Positions 1-7,541 of a stretch of 11,070 bases of DNA are shown piece by piece. Origin of the DNA: Flavobacteriales bacterium (GTDB lineage: Bacteria > Bacteroidota > Bacteroidia > Flavobacteriales > PHOS-HE28); contig SSGN01000011.1 of NCBI GenBank assembly GCA_008016945.1, forward strand, positions 1 to 11,070, written 5' to 3'. The position numbers were made by a program, and so were the translations under genes. The notes below the pieces were generated by a model that was given only the letters and a program-made list of their open reading frames with translations, made no database searches and was not told the DNA's origin. Each line of letters opens with the position of its first letter. Positions within the stretch are counted from its first letter, which is position 1.

Positions 1-403
1 CGCCGGGTCTCCACGTGGGCATGCTCTTCACCACGCGCAGGGCCTCCTCGCTGCATCCACCGCCGAGGCCGCGCAGCACCTTGGCCTCGCCGATACTGCC
101 GTCACGCTCCACCACGAAGGAGATGATCACGGTGCCCTCGATGTCTTTGTCGATCGCCTCCTCCGGGTACTTCAATTCCTTGCCGATGTACGCGAACAAC
201 GCCTCTTTTCCTCCGGGGTATTCAGGCATCTGCTCCACGAGCATGAGCGGCGCGTCGGGGTCGGCGACTGGCGGTACGTCCGGGGCGGCCAGTTCAATGG
301 GGACTATGACATCCTCCTGTGCGAAGAGGGTCGGGGCGGTGAGGAGGGCAAGCGCACCTACGCAGAGGCTTCGACAGATGAACGGGATGGAGCGGAGTTT
401 CAT
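1..403 (-). CDS. Small exported TonB C-terminal domain protein (partial)
   Basis: The reading frame starts at ATG 403 and is still open at position 2, so the C-terminus lies outside the window; 134 residues are visible. Residues 1-28 form a Sec signal peptide (KLRS n-region, hydrophobic GALALL core, probable cleavage LFA|Q29). From about residue 58 the protein matches the TonB C-terminal domain as found in small Bacteroidota proteins: MPEYPGG, then a helix LFAYIGKELKYP, then GTVIISFVVERDGSI and the helix SEEALRVVKSMPTWRPG. In TonB this domain contacts outer-membrane receptors and transmits proton-motive force. Here the signal peptide looks cleavable and no proline-rich periplasmic spanner is present, so a periplasmic binding or adaptor role is more likely than a true ExbBD-coupled TonB. 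It lies downstream of the M23 peptidase gene on the same strand, 111 bp away, with two hairpins between them. The family is confident; the role is inferred. Confidence 0.85.
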   Translation of the reverse strand, partial: MKLRSIPFICRSLCVGALALLTAPTLFAQEDVIVPIELAAPDVPPVADPDAPLMLVEQMPEYPGGKEALFAYIGKELKYPEEAIDKDIEGTVIISFVVERDGSIGEAKVLRGLGGGCSEEALRVVKSMPTWRPG

Positions 404-448
404 GTGGGGTAGGGCGTTGTGCGCGAAGATCGTGCCAAGGAGGCATTC

Positions 449-509
449 TGCGCGTAGCCTGTGGCTACGCGCAACAAGACGAACACACCGTAGCCTGTGG
501 CTACGCGCA
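449..509. repeat. Pair of palindromic 21-nt repeats
   Basis: Two identical 21-nt copies occupy 453-473 and 489-509, starting CGTAGCCTGTGGCTACG, spaced by 15 nt (period 36). Each can fold into a hairpin with loop TGT. The first has an 11-bp perfect stem (449-459 with 463-473); the second has a 7-bp stem (489-495 with 499-505). They begin 5 bp beyond the stop codon of the M23 gene and precede the TonB-domain gene on the minus strand. They could end or attenuate transcription between the two, but no U-run follows. They could equally be copies of a dispersed REP-like palindrome. Confidence 0.7.
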
Positions 510-514
510 GATCC

Positions 515-2230
515 CTACCGCGTGAACTTCAACTCGTAACGCGCCGTGTTCCCCCGCTCATCCGTAACCTCCAGCTTGAACATCTTGCTTCCTGACACAT
601 CGGTGTACTTGTCGAAGGTGTGCATCAGGGTCTTGGTCTTCGGCTCGTACTCCATCAGCACCCACGCGCCGTCGGTGGTGCCCTTCCACTTGTCCACGCC
701 GCTGAGGTCATCGCTCACCTTCAGGGTGAAACGGGAACGGCCCTTCATATCGGCCTTCAGGTCCACGTTGGTGATCACCGGCGCCACGGTATCGACCATC
801 ACGGTGTACCTCCCGAACGAACGCACGTTGGCGGTGATGGCTCCGTTGGCGAAAGAGCCCCCTTCGGCCTTGGTGCCGCCACCGTCGTTCAGGCGTACCA
901 CCAGGGCCTTGTGTTGCACGGCTTCGGGCAATTCGGGCACCTCGATCCGCAGGGTGGCGCTGACATGGAGCGGGGTGAGGGGCTCGTGCAGCACGTGCAG
1001 GGGAGCCACCGCCCGCGCCGGCGCTGGCCTACGCTCATAGCGCACATAGGCATCATCGTACAGGGCCATCGCGGGCACCGTCAGGGTAACCCCCTCCTCC
1101 TTCAGTATGTTCTCGGTATCGTAGCGGAACAAGCTGCCGACCGGTTCCGGGGACACCCATTTGGCGGCTTCCGCAGCCGTGGCCCCCTTCAGGTTGAAGG
1201 AGAGTTCACTCACGTTGCCATTGGCATCCGTGACCTTGAACCGAGCGCGACGCACCTGGCCCGGAGCCAGGCTGATGTGCCCTTGAGCGACCTCCTTGCC
1301 GTAGATGCGCAACTTATCGTTCGGCTGTTTGTAGCAGCGGTGGTACTCCATCTTGCTGCCTTTGAACAGCGCGTAGTCCATGTGCGCATTGCAGTAACGC
1401 GTGGTGTTGAAGTCGATCTCGTCGAACAACACGCTGAAGGTGGGCACACTGTCCACGAAGAGTTCGATCCGGCGCACCCCGCACTTGGCGGCCAACCCGT
1501 CGTAGCGGTCCAGGGTGTGCAGGGCCAGGCCCACGGTACCATAGGCCAAGGGAACGGCATCGCCCTTCAACTTGTACTTGCCGTCGCCCCCTTCGGTAGC
1601 GAACCCTTTGGCTTTGGCGGGGTAGGGGCCCACTGCGGAGCTATCGTTCAACGGGTACAGGCGCACGCCGATCATCTCCGGTTTCACCTTGTCCGGCACC
1701 TCGACCCCCAAGGCCTCGGGATCCAGGGCGTGCTGGTCCGCGGTACGGCGCAGTTCGAAATGCAGGTGCGGCCCGCCACTGCCACCGGTATTGCCGCTGA
1801 GGGCGATCACCTGGCCCTGTTTCACGGGCACCGCACCCTTTTCCGGAACGAAGTCGATGCTGAAGTCCTTTTGCCGGTACTGCGCATCGAGGCACACCTT
1901 CGCCACCGGACCTTGCAGCACTTGCAAGTGGGCGTACACGGAGGTGTAGCCATCGGCATGGTCGATGTACACCGCCTTGCCGTAGCCCCACGGGCTGATC
2001 TTGATCCGGCTCACCCATCCATCGGCCACGGCCTTCACCGGCAGTCCTTCGCGCCCTCCCGTGCGGATATCGAGGCCAGAATGGAAATGATCGCCGCGCG
2101 GCTCCATGAAATTCCCGCTCAGGTCGATGGCATGATCCATGGGGGGAATGAATCGCCCAGGGGGTTGGGACCAGGCCGTGCTCCATGACAACAAGCTGAC
2201 CAACAGCATTTTATACTTAGTGGGAAGCAT
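515..2230 (-). CDS. Secreted M23 family metallopeptidase
   Basis: The 571-residue product is a zinc-dependent endopeptidase of the lysostaphin/LytM type, predicted to cleave peptidoglycan cross-links in the periplasm. I start it at ATG 2230 (MLPTKYKMLLVSLLSW) because this gives a standard signal peptide (about residues 1-22, ending TAWSQ). A longer frame from 2374 would add 48 residues with no export signal and would overlap the upstream divergent gene region. The M23 domain fills about residues 25-175. Zinc ligands are visible as H50 and D54 in HSGLD and H157 in HLHFE; H101 (YAHL) and H155 complete the active site, so it looks catalytically intact. The remaining 400 residues are beta-rich, with an Ig-like stretch near the C-terminus (VAPVITNVDL, then DDLSGVDKWKGT). 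No C-terminal type IX sorting signal is evident. The gene is divergent from the zapA-rny block. Confidence 0.93.
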   Translation of the reverse strand: MLPTKYKMLLVSLLSWSTAWSQPPGRFIPPMDHAIDLSGNFMEPRGDHFHSGLDIRTGGREGLPVKAVADGWVSRIKISPWGYGKAVYIDHADGYTSVYAHLQVLQGPVAKVCLDAQYRQKDFSIDFVPEKGAVPVKQGQVIALSGNTGGSGGPHLHFELRRTADQHALDPEALGVEVPDKVKPEMIGVRLYPLNDSSAVGPYPAKAKGFATEGGDGKYKLKGDAVPLAYGTVGLALHTLDRYDGLAAKCGVRRIELFVDSVPTFSVLFDEIDFNTTRYCNAHMDYALFKGSKMEYHRCYKQPNDKLRIYGKEVAQGHISLAPGQVRRARFKVTDANGNVSELSFNLKGATAAEAAKWVSPEPVGSLFRYDTENILKEEGVTLTVPAMALYDDAYVRYERRPAPARAVAPLHVLHEPLTPLHVSATLRIEVPELPEAVQHKALVVRLNDGGGTKAEGGSFANGAITANVRSFGRYTVMVDTVAPVITNVDLKADMKGRSRFTLKVSDDLSGVDKWKGTTDGAWVLMEYEPKTKTLMHTFDKYTDVSGSKMFKLEVTDERGNTARYELKFTR

Positions 2231-2387
2231 CCATCCACCGGGGATCGCCGGTGTGCCGTGAAGAGAGGATCGGATCATATAGGGCGCGCAAGCTATGCCC
2301 AGGCCTTCCGCACGGCGAAAGTCGCGAACCCTACCGATGAACACCTTGACGTTCAAACAAACAGGGAGGATCAATGGCTTGTGATCC

Positions 2388-2395
2388 TATCTTTG
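2388..2395 (+). promoter_or_regulatory. Candidate Bacteroidota -7 promoter element
   Basis: TATCTTTG matches the TAnnTTTG -7 consensus of the Bacteroidota primary sigma factor exactly. It would place transcription initiation near 2401, giving a leader of about 27 nt before ATG 2428. No convincing TTTG -33 element lies at the proper distance upstream, so the call rests on the -7 octamer and its position alone. Confidence 0.35.
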
Positions 2396-2427
2396 ATCCC
2401 GGACCATGTACGGTCCCTGTCCAGTTG

Positions 2428-2715
2428 ATGAACACGCACGCCGACCGATTGCAAGCTGTGCAGGAGCGGATCTCCCACCTGGTGCGGGAGTATGGAACGC
2501 TTCGTCGCAAGGCAACGGAACTTGAGGCCGAGGTACGCGACCACCACCGCAAGGAGGAGGTGTTGCGGGCCCGCGTGACCGAGCTGGAACGGGAGAACGA
2601 AGTCCTACGGAAAGGGCGCTCCGCTGGTGGCGGAACGACCGATCCGGGAACGAAGGAACGGATCGATGAACTGGTACACGAAATAGACCAATGCTTAGCG
2701 CTGTTGAAGGCGTAG
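2428..2715 (+). CDS. Small coiled-coil protein, ZapB-like
   Basis: A 95-residue protein that is mostly one long coiled coil: heptad-like leucines and charged residues run from about residue 5 to 65 (DRLQAVQERISHLVREYGTL, later LERENEVLRKG), followed by a Gly/Thr linker and a conserved-looking tail RIDELVHEIDQCLALLKA. Small coiled-coil proteins with this tail commonly sit directly before zapA in Bacteroidota. By analogy with ZapB it may link ZapA/FtsZ to other divisome parts; that role is inferred. The start is uncertain. ATG 2428 follows a -7 promoter motif, while ATG 2374 would add 18 non-coiled residues and is preceded by a Shine-Dalgarno-like GGGAGG four bases upstream. The stop is 20 bp before the zapA start, so the two are almost certainly cotranscribed. 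Confidence 0.75.
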   Translation: MNTHADRLQAVQERISHLVREYGTLRRKATELEAEVRDHHRKEEVLRARVTELERENEVLRKGRSAGGGTTDPGTKERIDELVHEIDQCLALLKA

Positions 2716-2735
2716 GAGCGAAGTCTCCCGGAACC

Positions 2736-3017
2736 ATGGAAGAACGATCGATCAGGGTTGAACTCGCGGGCCGCGCCTACCCCCTTACGATACAGGCATC
2801 GGAGGAGGTGAACGTGCGTCGCGCCGTGGAGGAGATCAATGAGAGCATATCCCGGTTGAAGGCGAGCTATCCGCTCACTGACAAGCAGGACCTGTTGGCG
2901 ATGGCGGCCTTGGAGGTCGCGGTACGTGCGTTGAACACCTCTGCCACCAGGCAGGAGGCAGAAGCGGACTCGGCCTTGGCGGCCATCGAACACATGCTCG
3001 CCGATCTTCGGATGTAG
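2736..3017 (+). CDS. zapA: Cell division protein ZapA
   Basis: A 93-residue ZapA homologue. ZapA binds FtsZ at midcell and bundles or stabilises protofilaments of the Z-ring. The N-terminal globular head is recognisable: IRVELAGRAYPL, then the EEVNVRRAVEEINESISRLK helix. The central signature KQDLLAMAALEVAVRAL (about residues 51-67) leads into a C-terminal dimerising helix that ends at HMLADLRM. The start at ATG 2736 matches the usual N-terminus; an upstream ATG at 2691 lies within the preceding gene and would add 15 unrelated residues. It lies between a coiled-coil gene and RNase Y, the order typical of Bacteroidota, which supports the assignment despite the low sequence conservation of the family. 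Confidence 0.88.
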   Translation: MEERSIRVELAGRAYPLTIQASEEVNVRRAVEEINESISRLKASYPLTDKQDLLAMAALEVAVRALNTSATRQEAEADSALAAIEHMLADLRM

Positions 3018-3057
3018 ACCCACCTTCGCCCCGGAGCGGGCCCGACGTATGGCCGCA

Positions 3058-3088
3058 CATGGTCCACTTAACATAAGTGGACGACATG
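3058..3088 (+). promoter_or_regulatory. Hairpin covering the RNase Y start region
   Basis: GTCCACTTA (3062-3070) and TAAGTGGAC (3074-3082) form a perfect 9-bp stem with loop ACA. CATG at 3058-3061 can add four more pairs with CATG at 3085-3088 across a 2-nt bulge, which would bury the ATG at 3086. Folding would occlude the ribosome-binding region of rny. No U-run follows, so it is not an ordinary terminator. The DNA palindrome could also be an operator. Confidence 0.45.
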
Positions 3089-4627
3089 GAAATGACGAGC
3101 ATTCTGATCGGAGTCCTAACCGGCCTGGTGGCCGGAGGTGCGATCGTATACCTGGTGCTGAACAGCGCGATGAAGAAGCGCAGCATGGGCATCATCAAAG
3201 AAGCTGAAGTACAGGCCGAAGCCTTGAAGAAGGAGAAGATCGTGCAGGCCAAGGAGAAATTCCTTCAACTGAAGGAAGAGCACGAAAAAGAGGTCCGGGA
3301 ACGTGATCGGACCATCAACCAGGCGCAGGAGAAGGCCAAGCAACGCGAACAGCAGCTAAGCCGCCAGCAGCAGGAACTGGGCAACAAGGAGAAACAGGTG
3401 GACAGACTGAAGGAAGACCTTCAGCAGAAGCTCACCGGGTTGGAACGGCGACGGGAGGAGACCGAGAAGATGCATGCCAAGCAGGTGCAGATGCTGGAGA
3501 GCATCAGCGGGCTCAACGCCGAGGATGCGAAGAAACAGTTGGTGGACTCCTTGAAGGACGAAGCGCGCACGGCGGCCATGGCCACCATCAAGGACATCCA
3601 GGAGGAGGCCAAGCTCACCGCCAACAAGGAGGCCAAACGGATCGTGATCCAGACCATCCAGCGGGTGGCCACCGAGCATGCGGTGGAGAACAGCGTGAGC
3701 GTCTTCCATATCGAGAACGACGATGTGAAGGGCCGGATCATCGGTCGCGAGGGTCGGAACATCCGCACCTTGGAAGAGATGACCGGTGTGGAGATCGTGG
3801 TGGACGACACCCCTGGCGCCATCATCCTGAGCTGTTTCGACGCGGTACGCCGCGAAGTGGCCCGCCTCGCCTTGCACCAACTGGTGAAGGACGGCCGCAT
3901 CCATCCGGCGCGGATCGAGGAGATCGTGGCCAAGACCAAGAAACACCTGGAAGAAGAGATCATGGAGGTGGGCAAACGCACCTGCATCGACCTGGGCATC
4001 CATGGCCTGCATAGCGAACTGATCCGGATGGTGGGTCGCATGAAATACCGCAGCTCCTACGGCCAGAACCTGCTGCAACACAGCCGCGAGGTGGCCAACC
4101 TAAGCGCCATCATGGCCGCCGAGCTGGGACTGAACCCCAAAGCGGCCAAACGCGCGGGCCTGCTGCACGATATCGGCAAAGTGCCCGACGAGGAGCCCGA
4201 ACTGCCGCACGCCCTGCTGGGCATGAAGCTGGCCGAGAAGTATGGGGAGAAGCCCGATGTGTGCAACGCCATCGGTGCCCACCACGACGAGATCGAGATG
4301 ACCACGCTGCTGTCGCCGATCATTCAGGCCTGCGACGCCATCAGCGGAGCACGCCCCGGTGCACGGCGCGAGGCCACCGAAGCCTACATCCAACGCCTGA
4401 AGGACCTGGAAAGCCTCGCTATGAGCTACAATGGGGTGACCAAGGCGTTCGCCATCCAGGCCGGTCGCGAACTCCGGGTGATGGTGGAGAGCGAACGCAT
4501 CAGCGACCAGCAGAGCGACGAGATGAGCCTGAGCATCGCCGACCGGATCATGAACGAGATGACCTACCCCGGCCAGGTGAAGATCACCGTGATCCGCGAG
4601 AAGCGGAGCGTCGCGGTGGCCAAGTGA
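3086..4627 (+). CDS. rny: Ribonuclease Y
   Basis: A 513-residue endoribonuclease that starts mRNA decay and is anchored to the inner face of the cytoplasmic membrane. Domains in order: an N-terminal transmembrane helix (about residues 4-25, [20 protein letters not shown]); a long charged coiled coil (about 35-200); a KH RNA-binding domain with the GxxG loop in [12 protein letters not shown] (216-227); and an HD domain with the metal ligands H332, HD at 361-362 (LLHDIGK), HH at 399-400 (AHHDE) and D417. All key residues are present and the length fits the family (about 515-520). ATG 3086 is chosen; GTG 3077 and ATG 3092 are alternatives that differ by only two or three residues. The gene follows zapA by 68 bp, with a hairpin across its start, and a terminator-like hairpin lies 27 bp after its stop. 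Confidence 0.96.
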   Translation: MEMTSILIGVLTGLVAGGAIVYLVLNSAMKKRSMGIIKEAEVQAEALKKEKIVQAKEKFLQLKEEHEKEVRERDRTINQAQEKAKQREQQLSRQQQELGNKEKQVDRLKEDLQQKLTGLERRREETEKMHAKQVQMLESISGLNAEDAKKQLVDSLKDEARTAAMATIKDIQEEAKLTANKEAKRIVIQTIQRVATEHAVENSVSVFHIENDDVKGRIIGREGRNIRTLEEMTGVEIVVDDTPGAIILSCFDAVRREVARLALHQLVKDGRIHPARIEEIVAKTKKHLEEEIMEVGKRTCIDLGIHGLHSELIRMVGRMKYRSSYGQNLLQHSREVANLSAIMAAELGLNPKAAKRAGLLHDIGKVPDEEPELPHALLGMKLAEKYGEKPDVCNAIGAHHDEIEMTTLLSPIIQACDAISGARPGARREATEAYIQRLKDLESLAMSYNGVTKAFAIQAGRELRVMVESERISDQQSDEMSLSIADRIMNEMTYPGQVKITVIREKRSVAVAK

Positions 4628-4654
4628 CGGAACAGGCTCATACACGAGACAAGG

Positions 4655-4687
4655 GGAGGGGTTGTCCGTACCGAGGGCAGCCCCTTC
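4655..4687 (+). terminator. Terminator-like hairpin after rny
   Basis: AGGGGTTGTCC (4657-4667) pairs with GGGCAGCCCCT (4675-4685) through 11 pairs, two of them G-U, around the loop GTACCGA. One G-U and one G-C pair can extend it to 4655/4687. It is followed by the pyrimidine-rich TTCTTG rather than a long U-run. Its place just after rny and before the separate methyltransferase gene fits a Bacteroidota intrinsic terminator. Confidence 0.6.
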
Positions 4688-4736
4688 TTGCTGACCGGGA
4701 CCCTCCCTGCGCGATCCACGAACCTGCGGAAGTGCC

Positions 4737-5444
4737 ATGAACCAAGACGCACGCCACCAGGACATCTCCAAGGCCATACCACTGGAAGCCATCTTTCAAT
4801 GGGAAGTGCGCAGCTGGTCGAGGGCGTTGCCCTTGTGGACCAAGCACCTCCCTCGCCACCGACCGGCGACCGCTTTGGGCATCGGAGAACGAGAGGGCGG
4901 ATCGAGCTTGTGGCTGGCCGGTCAAGGCTTCGACGTGGTATGCACGGACCTACGCACGTTCCCCGCGGAGACCGCCGCGCTGCACCGGAACTTTGGCGTA
5001 AGCGATCGTATCACATACCAACAGGCGGATGCCACGGCCCTGCCCTTCGCCGATGGAACATTCGACCTGGTCATCTTCAAAAGCGTGATCGGCGCGTTAG
5101 GGACCAAAGAGCGGCAGTCACGGGCCATTCGTGAGATGCACCGCGTACTGAGGCCGGGGGGAGTCCTCCTCTTCGCGGAGAACTTGCAAGGCACGTGGGC
5201 ACATGGCTGGCTGAGAAGGAGGTATGTGGCCTGGAGCGGTTATTGGCGCTACCTCCATCCCCAGGAGGACCGCGACCTCTTCACCGCCTTTGCCAAAGTG
5301 TACGAGGGCACCACCGGGCTCCTCTCCAGCTTAGGGCGTTCGGCCTGGCAACGCGATCTTCTGGCCCGTGTCGATGGCCTCCTCATGCCGTTGACCCCGC
5401 GCACCATGCGCACCATCTGGTACGGGGTGGCGATCAAGGCTTGA
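4737..5444 (+). CDS. Class I SAM-dependent methyltransferase
   Basis: A 235-residue protein of the Methyltransf_11 type. The Rossmann-like core runs from about residue 45 to 150. The motif I region is ALGIGEREGGSSLWLAGQG, where the usual D/ExGxGxG appears as GIGEREGG. The acidic end of strand 2 is VVCTDL, the motif II region is YQQADATALPFADGTFDLVIF, and REMHRVLRPGGVLLFAEN is the post-core strand and loop. The C-terminal 80 residues are Arg/Trp-rich (GWLRRRYVAWSGYWRYLHP) and could hold the acceptor site or contact membrane. The substrate is not readable. It stands just before a nucleotide-sugar epimerase gene, so modification of a glycan, lipid or quinone is possible but unproven. No promoter motif is evident in the 49 bp after the preceding terminator. 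Confidence 0.85.
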   Translation: MNQDARHQDISKAIPLEAIFQWEVRSWSRALPLWTKHLPRHRPATALGIGEREGGSSLWLAGQGFDVVCTDLRTFPAETAALHRNFGVSDRITYQQADATALPFADGTFDLVIFKSVIGALGTKERQSRAIREMHRVLRPGGVLLFAENLQGTWAHGWLRRRYVAWSGYWRYLHPQEDRDLFTAFAKVYEGTTGLLSSLGRSAWQRDLLARVDGLLMPLTPRTMRTIWYGVAIKA

Positions 5445-5447
5445 TCA

Positions 5448-5518
5448 TGGAAATCCTTCATGTGGACACCGCACGGCAACTGGCCACCCCGCTACCTTTG
5501 GTGCGGTTCCTGGCATGA
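5448..5518 (+). pseudogene. Possible glycosyltransferase N-terminal stub
   Basis: A 23-codon frame begins 3 bp after the methyltransferase stop and ends at TGA 5516-5518, overlapping ATG 5515 of the epimerase frame as ATGA. It starts MEILHVDTARQ, which closely resembles the first strand of GT4-type glycosyltransferases (pattern M-x-ILHVDTAR-x-W-RGG). The resemblance stops there: no RGG or any later glycosyltransferase sequence follows in any frame. It may be the remnant of a deleted glycosyltransferase gene, a coupling or leader peptide, or chance. Confidence 0.35.
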
Positions 5519-5538
5519 GGCACCATCCGAACGAACGC

Positions 5539-6522
5539 ATGAGCTATAAGCATCCTCGGCATATCCTGGTCACCGGTGGAGCGGGATTCATCGGTAGCCA
5601 CGTATGTGATGCGTTGCTGGCCGAAGGGCACACGGTGCGATGTCTGGACAATCTGGCCACGAGCCGGCAGGCCAACATCGCACACCTCGAGGGCCTGCCG
5701 GAGTTCGAATTCATGGAGGGCGACATCCGGTCCGAGGCGGACTGCGCGCAGGCGGTGCGTGGGGTGGAAGGCGTGGTACACTTGGCGGCATTGGGGTCGG
5801 TACCGCGCTCCATCAAAGACCCACTGGCCACCCATGCCACCAACCTCACCGGCTTCCTCAATATCCTGGAGGCCGTACGGTTCGAAGGTGTGAAGCGCCT
5901 GGTGTATGCATCAAGCTCCAGCGTTTACGGGGATTCCAAGGAGTTGCCCAAACGGGAGCCGAACATCGGCCTACCGCTCTCGCCATACGCGGTAACGAAA
6001 CTGACCAACGAGGTGTATGCCCAGCTCTACACCCGGCTGCATGGGTTGGACACCATCGGTCTTCGGTTCTTCAACGTGTTCGGCGAGCGCCAGGATCCGC
6101 AGGGGCCTTACGCGGCTGCCATCCCGAAGTTCATCCAGGCCTTTCTGCAGCATAAGTCACCACAGATCCACGGCGACGGTCAACAGTCGCGGGACTTCAC
6201 CTACGTGGGCAATGTGGCCCAAGTGATCGTGCAAGCCTTGGAGGTGAAGGATCCCCGGTGCGTAGGGCAGGTGTTCAACGTGGCCTACGGCGAACGCACC
6301 ACGTTGATGCGATTGGTGGAGACCCTGCGCAATGAGCTGGCCACCGTGGATCCGTCCATCGCCAAGGTGGAGGTGGAGTTCGTGGCCGAACGGGCTGGGG
6401 ACATCCGCGATTCGTTGGCCGACATCAGCCGGGCGAAGGAGTTGCTGGGCTACACCCCGACACTGGACCTGCGGGCGGGTTTGCGCAAGGCCGTACCCTG
6501 GTACGTGAAGCACTGGGGCTGA
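5539..6522 (+). CDS. NAD-dependent UDP-sugar epimerase (WbpP/VipB-like)
   Basis: A 327-residue extended short-chain dehydrogenase of the NAD-dependent epimerase/dehydratase family. The cofactor motif GxxGxxG is TGGAGFIG (G13, G16, G19), followed by the adenosine-ribose-binding D37 in CLDNLATS. Catalytic elements are YASSSSVYG (about 123-131) and YAVTK (Y150, K154). The set [33 protein letters not shown] and the tail [22 protein letters not shown] resemble WbpP/VipB/TviC-type UDP-N-acetylglucosamine 4-epimerases, used to make UDP-GalNAc or its uronic acid for surface polysaccharides. UDP-glucose 4-epimerase or a dTDP-glucose dehydratase is less likely. ATG 5539 puts the glycine motif ten residues from the N-terminus, as is usual. 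ATG 5515 adds eight residues and would be translationally coupled to the short frame upstream. It is complete and probably cotranscribed with the methyltransferase. Confidence 0.9.
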   Translation: MSYKHPRHILVTGGAGFIGSHVCDALLAEGHTVRCLDNLATSRQANIAHLEGLPEFEFMEGDIRSEADCAQAVRGVEGVVHLAALGSVPRSIKDPLATHATNLTGFLNILEAVRFEGVKRLVYASSSSVYGDSKELPKREPNIGLPLSPYAVTKLTNEVYAQLYTRLHGLDTIGLRFFNVFGERQDPQGPYAAAIPKFIQAFLQHKSPQIHGDGQQSRDFTYVGNVAQVIVQALEVKDPRCVGQVFNVAYGERTTLMRLVETLRNELATVDPSIAKVEVEFVAERAGDIRDSLADISRAKELLGYTPTLDLRAGLRKAVPWYVKHWG

Positions 6523-6573
6523 TCAGGGCACACCCCTCGGGCTCCACCACGAACGCATCGCCGTCCATGGCGA

Positions 6574-7485
6574 TCAACGCATCGATGGCATGGACCAACT
6601 GCGGATCCGGCGGTCGTCGCTGGCGGTGATCAATTGCTCACCACACCAAATGGCGGCATTGACCGAATGGGTATGACCGCTGCGGTCGCGTTGCGACCGG
6701 GCCACGGGATCGAGCGTCGCAAGGTCCCAGACCTTCACCAGCGCATCGCGGCCCGCTGTGTAAAGGAAACGACCATGGGGGTCTACGGAGACCACATACA
6801 CCGACCCTTTGTGCGCAGGCACGGCATGGAGCGGTGAGCCATCCTCGCGCCAGGCCTTCAGCACACCATCCTTCCCGCCGGTCAACAGCACCGGCTTGGT
6901 CGGATGCATGCACACCCCGTAGGCCCCGCCCGGATGACCATCGGCCTCCACCATGCCATTGAACGAACCGGTATCGAGGATACGCACCATACCATCGCCA
7001 CAAGCCACGGCGAGGCGCCCCTCGTTGAGCAGGGTGATATCGCGGAGCTTCTCCGCGCACAAGGCGATGGAACGCTGCTGTACGAGCCGCGCCATTCCTT
7101 CCCCCGCCCATTGCCAGACACTCAGGACACCATCGCCACCCGCGCAGGCCAACAGCCCATTCCTGAGCGGAACGATCCTGAAGATCCCCTTCTGGTGAAC
7201 GTGTTCGACCTGCGCCTCCACGCCGCTCCCCAGGTCGATCACCAGAAGGCGACCGCTACCACATCCGATCAGCAGTGCTTGCCGGTGCGCATCGAGGGCC
7301 ATGCTGTACACGGGTTCGCCCACCATGGCCACGGCCCGGCCTTCTTCTGGCCGGTTCAGTTCCCAACGCACCACCACACCATCGCCACCTGCGCTCAGGA
7401 ACGCACCCTCGCCAGCCTTGCAAAGGGCGTAGACCGAAGCTCTGTGACCTTGGAACACATCCGTGGATCGGAGTAGGACACCCAT
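6574..7485 (-). CDS. WD40 repeat seven-bladed beta-propeller protein
   Basis: A 303-residue protein made almost entirely of WD40 repeats. Seven blades of about 40 residues can be traced by their GH...D...W-D ends: VFQGHRASVYAL...VVRWEL, EPVYSMALD...LLVIDL, GIFRIVPL...LSVWQW, LRDITLL...VRILDT, GGAYGVCMHP...LKAWRE, GSVYVVSVDP...VKVWDL and HSVNAAIW...IRSWSM. WD40 propellers are protein-binding scaffolds; the partner cannot be read from sequence. No signal peptide is present, so it should be cytoplasmic, unlike the two exported proteins encoded upstream on the same strand. ATG 7485 (MGVLLRSTDVFQGH) is chosen because blade 1 starts right after it; a start at 7545 would add 20 unstructured residues. 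The stop lies 51 bp from the convergent epimerase stop. It is 56 bp downstream of its neighbour and probably in one operon with it. Confidence 0.88.
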   Translation of the reverse strand: MGVLLRSTDVFQGHRASVYALCKAGEGAFLSAGGDGVVVRWELNRPEEGRAVAMVGEPVYSMALDAHRQALLIGCGSGRLLVIDLGSGVEAQVEHVHQKGIFRIVPLRNGLLACAGGDGVLSVWQWAGEGMARLVQQRSIALCAEKLRDITLLNEGRLAVACGDGMVRILDTGSFNGMVEADGHPGGAYGVCMHPTKPVLLTGGKDGVLKAWREDGSPLHAVPAHKGSVYVVSVDPHGRFLYTAGRDALVKVWDLATLDPVARSQRDRSGHTHSVNAAIWCGEQLITASDDRRIRSWSMPSMR

Positions 7486-7541
7486 GGTGGTGCAAGTTGG
7501 CGAACGTGAAGCAATGCGGGGCACGTTGATCGGTCGCGGGA

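Noticed and set aside
620..2188. Long plus-strand open frame of 522 codons opposite the M23 gene.
   Set aside because: It is antisense to a clearly functional M23 peptidase; its His/Gly/Val-rich composition is the usual shadow of a GC-rich gene.
2289..2320. Possible minus-strand promoter for the M23 gene (TAGCTTG with TTTC upstream).
   Set aside because: Only a partial match to TAnnTTTG and to the -33 element; not distinguishable from chance.
3018..3085. 6S RNA or another small RNA after zapA, by analogy with the enterobacterial zapA-ssrS order.
   Set aside because: The spacer is only 68 bp, too short for a 6S RNA, and shows just one short hairpin.
3356..4081. Leu/His-rich minus-strand frame opposite RNase Y.
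   Set aside because: Antisense shadow of the coiled-coil and KH/HD coding sequence; no start context or family signature.
6557..6574. ATCGCC/GGCGAT hairpin between the convergent epimerase and WD40 genes as a bidirectional terminator.
   Set aside because: Only 6 bp of stem with a 6-nt loop and no U-run on either strand; it also overlaps the WD40 stop codon.
6523..6620. Second minus-strand frame (DPQLVHAIDALIAMDGDAF) beyond the WD40 C-terminus, suggesting a frameshift.
   Set aside because: The WD40 protein already has seven complete blades at its stop, and the alternative frame runs far into the antisense of the epimerase gene before ending.
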